Origin: an uncultured Prevotella sp.
GTDB taxonomy: Bacteria; Bacteroidota; Bacteroidia; Bacteroidales; Bacteroidaceae
Assembly (NCBI GenBank): GCA_937907705.1
Contig: CALCVP010000057.1
Span: 62,001-126,000, forward strand
Length of the DNA: 64,000 nt
Direction of reading: 5' to 3'
This document shows, one piece after another, positions 60,903 through 64,000 of this stretch. The translations under genes and the position numbers were made by a program. Every line of letters starts with the position of its first letter. Within the stretch, counting starts at the first letter, position 1. Under the pieces are notes generated by a model, which saw nothing but the letters and a program-made list of their open reading frames with translations, was not told the origin of the DNA and did not search any database.

Positions 60903-63900
60903 ATGAAGAGATTATCACTCCTATTAGCTACTTCTCTTTTCGTATCACTATCTGCTGGAGCACAGACGGTTGTCAAGAGCCAACAGAAGGTAAAGGCGGA
61001 AGAACTGAAAGCTACACTCGACCCCAATGATGTGTCTTTTCTGGCAGTACCTGAAAAGGTAGACGGCATTGTTCCACAGGCTGGTACTGCGAAGTTGAAG
61101 AGCAACCCGTCAGTAAAAAGATTACCTCGCCGTGATGAAGCCGTAACAGACACGGTACAGTATTTTGCCATTGCACAGTCGTTTCACAAAGATTACACCT
61201 TTGTATATGATGGAGGCGACATCTACAGTTACAACGTAGGATTGGCACTGAATGGCACGAAAGCCACCTTTACCAATCTCTTTGACATGTATAACCAATC
61301 TGCCACAGCATGGGCACGCAGTTATGACTATCCTGTAGACGGTGTGTACGATGCCACAGCCAAGACCATTACTGTGCCCACAACCACCAACGGCATTGTT
61401 TGCGGAAACTATGGAGGTTCATACGATGCCATACTTCAAGCTGGAACAGTCAGCGAAGGCGGTCAACTAACCCCCGACGACAATCTTATTTTTGATGTTA
61501 CCACAAACGAAGACGGTAGCATAGCTACTATAACCGCCCGCAACAATATGGTGGCCAAGTACACTTATGGCACCATCCGCGTGTACAAATCGTTCACAGC
61601 CAATCTGCCAAAAGCAGGAGAGGCTACGCTCAAAACATTTACTGAAACTGAAGATTTCGGCGAAACCTTTGTAGACACCGAGACAACAAAAAACATCACT
61701 ATATACAACACTGGAGGTGCAGACGCTGAATTTGCCATGGAATTGGAATCTGATGACGATGCTTTTTCTGCCAAGGACATGACAGGTACCGTTCCTGCCC
61801 ACAGCGCATTTGAATTGCCCTTCACCTTCAAAGCTTCCAAAGCCGGCGATTATGAAGGCATTGCTACCTTGACTTACGAATCTGGTAGCGAAGAGAAGAC
61901 AATGGTCATTGACATGAGTGCCAAGGCCAAGGCCTATCCTGACTATTCTGCAGCTATCAAAAGCGGCAATTTCAAGGCAACCACGGGTATTGACTACCCA
62001 TTTGAAATGACCACTCTTGCCGATGGTACACAGGTAGCTCAATCAGGCACACACGGTAAATACGGCAGCTCTTGGCTACGACTCGATTTTACTGTACCTG
62101 AAGGAAAACTTGCCAAAGTAAGCTGGAAAGGCGTAAGCAACAACAGCAGCAACTATTATCAGAATGCCGGCGGATACTTTGTCGACACCCTTGACGGTGC
62201 CAAGAAGTCATGGAACGGCAAAAACGAGGATATGTCTGACTCGTGGGAGTTTGCGCCAGGCAAGCACTTTATCCGCTATCAATATGATGGCTTGGCTTAT
62301 ACCGGATTGGACGAAAACAACCTTTATGTATATGATATTGCCTACGAAGAAACTGTACTCCATGCAGACTCTGCCGTAGTGCTTACACCTGAGGTATCAC
62401 TTGGCAACGATGTGATTACCGCTGGCGGATCAAGCACCAAGTCTGGCGTCATTACGCTGAAAAACACAGGTTCCAACAACCTTGTAGTAAAGAGCGTAAA
62501 GAGTTCCAACAAAGAGTTTACTGCAGACATCAGTGGTCTTGCTCCTGCTGCTACTATGTCAGAAGTGAGCATTCCTGTAACGATGGAAACCAAGACCTCT
62601 GGCGACAAAGAGGCAACCTATACCATTGAAACCTCTGCCGGCACATTTACAGCCGTAGCAAAGGCTGCTGTCATGGACATGCCTGATTTCAACAGTCTTG
62701 TAACTGAAGGCGCTGAATACATCACCAGCTGGGAGGTCAATCCTGATGCACCATTTATCATCAAAGACGGCAAGGCTGTCAATAAAAACGCCGGCGACAA
62801 CTCCAACAACTTGGAGGCTTCATTCAAAATGAACCTCAATATACCTGAAGGCAAACTGGCTTACGTATCCTGGGAGGGCAGAAGCTATGGCCGCCCAATA
62901 GACAATGTAAACTATTCTCACTTCTACAGCAGCTATGGCGCCATGGATATACAACACCCAAAAAATTCCGGTATGCCTACTTTCTATGGCAATGACGTAG
63001 ATGCCGGTTCGTCTGCACTTGAAAAAGATGAAACATGGAGCGACTTCTTGGCTTGTGTGCCTGGCATCCACTACTACCAGTGGCGATGGATTCACAATGG
63101 CGACGGTACGGTACCGGAGGGCGACTGTATGGAAATCTCGAACATCAAGATTCATGTAATCGACTTTGAAGAAAAAAATGTTGAGTTGGTAACTCCTGAA
63201 GTAACCTTCGACTCTACATATGTAGGCTACAACCGCTACACTACGGCCAAAGTAACCCTTCGCAACACGGGTTCCAAAGACCTTACCATTGGTTCAATCA
63301 GTGGTGACAAGCCTTTCTACGGCATCGAGACTACTGATGTTACAGGATTCAACAAGACTGTAGATGTAACGCTTTGGTTCTTCCCTTCAGAAGCTGGAGT
63401 ATTTGACGGCACGGTAACTATACAGACCAGTGCCGGCGACGTAAAGGTGAAATGCCATGGCGTGGCAGAGAATGCTGCCGACAAGGGCTATATCTACCTT
63501 GGCGATTTTGAGGACAATGCTTATGGATGGACTACTGAAGATGCTGACGGTGATGGCGAAACTTGGGACCTCGGCTCTAACCTCTGGGGCGAATATGCCG
63601 ACTATTGCCACAGTGGCACACAATGTCTGGCTTCTGTATCTTACAGCAACTACTTAGGCGCCATCACACCAGACAACTGGGCTATATCTCCTATTATCAC
63701 CATTCCTGCTGACGGAGCCAAGCTCTCTTACTATGTAGCAGCTTTCAGTCCGAAACGCTTTGAGGAACATTACAGCATGTATGTAACACCTTATGATGAA
63801 AAGACCTTCTCTGTAAAACAAGTGGCTCAGACCACTCCTCTTATCTCTGAAACACTGAAAGAAGAGAATGGAGCTATGGACGGATGGAGCAACCGCCAGT

Positions 63901-64000
63901 TTGACCTAAAAGACTATGCAGGCAAACAGGTTGTAATCTGCTTCCGCCACCACGACTGCAACGGTCAATACATTCTGCGTCTTGACGATGTAAACGTGAT
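60903..64000 (+). CDS. Large secreted protein with choice-of-anchor and cleaved-adhesin-type domains (3' truncated by window)
   Basis: The frame is open from ATG 60903 to the window end (1032 codons) without a stop. A signal peptide (residues 1-21, ending AGAQ) starts it. Three Ig-like 'choice-of-anchor D' modules follow, with recurring ITLKNTGSNNL/VTLRNTGSKDL motifs (about 245-335, 495-600 and 760-860), separated by beta-sandwich segments. The last visible part (about 862 onwards: YLGDFEDNAYGWTTEDADGDG, then LRLDDVNV) is a cleaved-adhesin or choice-of-anchor J domain like those of gingipain haemagglutinins. Such proteins are usual T9SS cargo with a C-terminal sorting domain, which would lie beyond the window. 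It is divergent from the TPR-AraC regulator. Confidence 0.88.
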   Translation, partial: MKRLSLLLATSLFVSLSAGAQTVVKSQQKVKAEELKATLDPNDVSFLAVPEKVDGIVPQAGTAKLKSNPSVKRLPRRDEAVTDTVQYFAIAQSFHKDYTFVYDGGDIYSYNVGLALNGTKATFTNLFDMYNQSATAWARSYDYPVDGVYDATAKTITVPTTTNGIVCGNYGGSYDAILQAGTVSEGGQLTPDDNLIFDVTTNEDGSIATITARNNMVAKYTYGTIRVYKSFTANLPKAGEATLKTFTETEDFGETFVDTETTKNITIYNTGGADAEFAMELESDDDAFSAKDMTGTVPAHSAFELPFTFKASKAGDYEGIATLTYESGSEEKTMVIDMSAKAKAYPDYSAAIKSGNFKATTGIDYPFEMTTLADGTQVAQSGTHGKYGSSWLRLDFTVPEGKLAKVSWKGVSNNSSNYYQNAGGYFVDTLDGAKKSWNGKNEDMSDSWEFAPGKHFIRYQYDGLAYTGLDENNLYVYDIAYEETVLHADSAVVLTPEVSLGNDVITAGGSSTKSGVITLKNTGSNNLVVKSVKSSNKEFTADISGLAPAATMSEVSIPVTMETKTSGDKEATYTIETSAGTFTAVAKAAVMDMPDFNSLVTEGAEYITSWEVNPDAPFIIKDGKAVNKNAGDNSNNLEASFKMNLNIPEGKLAYVSWEGRSYGRPIDNVNYSHFYSSYGAMDIQHPKNSGMPTFYGNDVDAGSSALEKDETWSDFLACVPGIHYYQWRWIHNGDGTVPEGDCMEISNIKIHVIDFEEKNVELVTPEVTFDSTYVGYNRYTTAKVTLRNTGSKDLTIGSISGDKPFYGIETTDVTGFNKTVDVTLWFFPSEAGVFDGTVTIQTSAGDVKVKCHGVAENAADKGYIYLGDFEDNAYGWTTEDADGDGETWDLGSNLWGEYADYCHSGTQCLASVSYSNYLGAITPDNWAISPIITIPADGAKLSYYVAAFSPKRFEEHYSMYVTPYDEKTFSVKQVAQTTPLISETLKEENGAMDGWSNRQFDLKDYAGKQVVICFRHHDCNGQYILRLDDVNV

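Noticed and set aside
60903..64000. T9SS C-terminal sorting domain on the last protein
   Set aside because: It is expected from the domain type but the C-terminus lies outside the window, so it is not claimed.

Overview
The window looks like a chromosomal segment of a Bacteroidota member, most likely a Prevotella-like Bacteroidales species. The reasons are a SusC/SusD pair with carbohydrate-active enzymes, hybrid two-component and AraC-type regulators, a 2.5-kb-residue-class SprA translocon of the type IX secretion system (T9SS), promoters of the Bacteroidota type (TTTG, about 19 bases, TAnnTTTG), few clear Shine-Dalgarno sites, an RprY/RprX-like pair, a ptb-buk pair and meso-diaminopimelate dehydrogenase. 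Species cannot be fixed from the sequence alone. I saw no tRNA, rRNA, insertion sequence, phage gene or CRISPR array.

Layout. (1) 1-3.9 kb: the 3' end of a hybrid two-component regulator, followed 2 bases later by a three-domain GH43 / aldose 1-epimerase / GH43 enzyme, probably the edge of a polysaccharide utilization locus (PUL) that begins upstream. (2) 4.0-18.5 kb: housekeeping genes (dnaG, cardiolipin synthase, rsmD with a DUF3822 gene and a small membrane protein, a RecD-like helicase, rmuC, an rprY/rprX-like pair, a lipoprotein serine protease, ruvA). (3) 18.6-26.2 kb: sprA directly after ruvA. (4) 26.3-36.7 kb: a DbpA-like RNA helicase, nadB, a membrane PH-domain protein, PBP4-type carboxypeptidase, MscS channel, ptb and buk, and a PafA-like alkaline phosphatase. 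(5) 36.8-42.1 kb: thioredoxin-like lipoprotein, dTDP-rhamnose genes in the order rfbC-rfbD-rfbB (no rfbA here), a 1.1-kb gene-free stretch, and ddh. (6) 42.3-59.1 kb: a PUL on the minus strand with an AraC regulator, GH2, a membrane regulator of hybrid-two-component ancestry, SusC, SusD, a DUF5695-like protein and a GH127-type (DUF1680) beta-L-arabinofuranosidase. (7) 59.2-64.0 kb: a TPR-membrane-AraC regulator divergent from a large secreted protein with a cleaved-adhesin-type domain that runs off the window.

The PUL genes suggest binding, import and stepwise cleavage of an arabinofuranose-containing plant glycan; the substrate is inferred only from the enzyme families. The most unusual points are: (a) the PUL regulator at 52144-55074, which keeps the sensor, membrane segment and AraC domain of a hybrid two-component protein but has lost the ATPase and receiver domains and has Gln in place of the phospho-accepting His; (b) the GH43-mutarotase-GH43 fusion with all visible catalytic residues intact; (c) three gene-free stretches with degenerate arrays of about 22-base period; (d) three terminator-like hairpins sharing one stem core; and (e) three exact 11-base-spaced direct repeats in front of the rprY-like gene.
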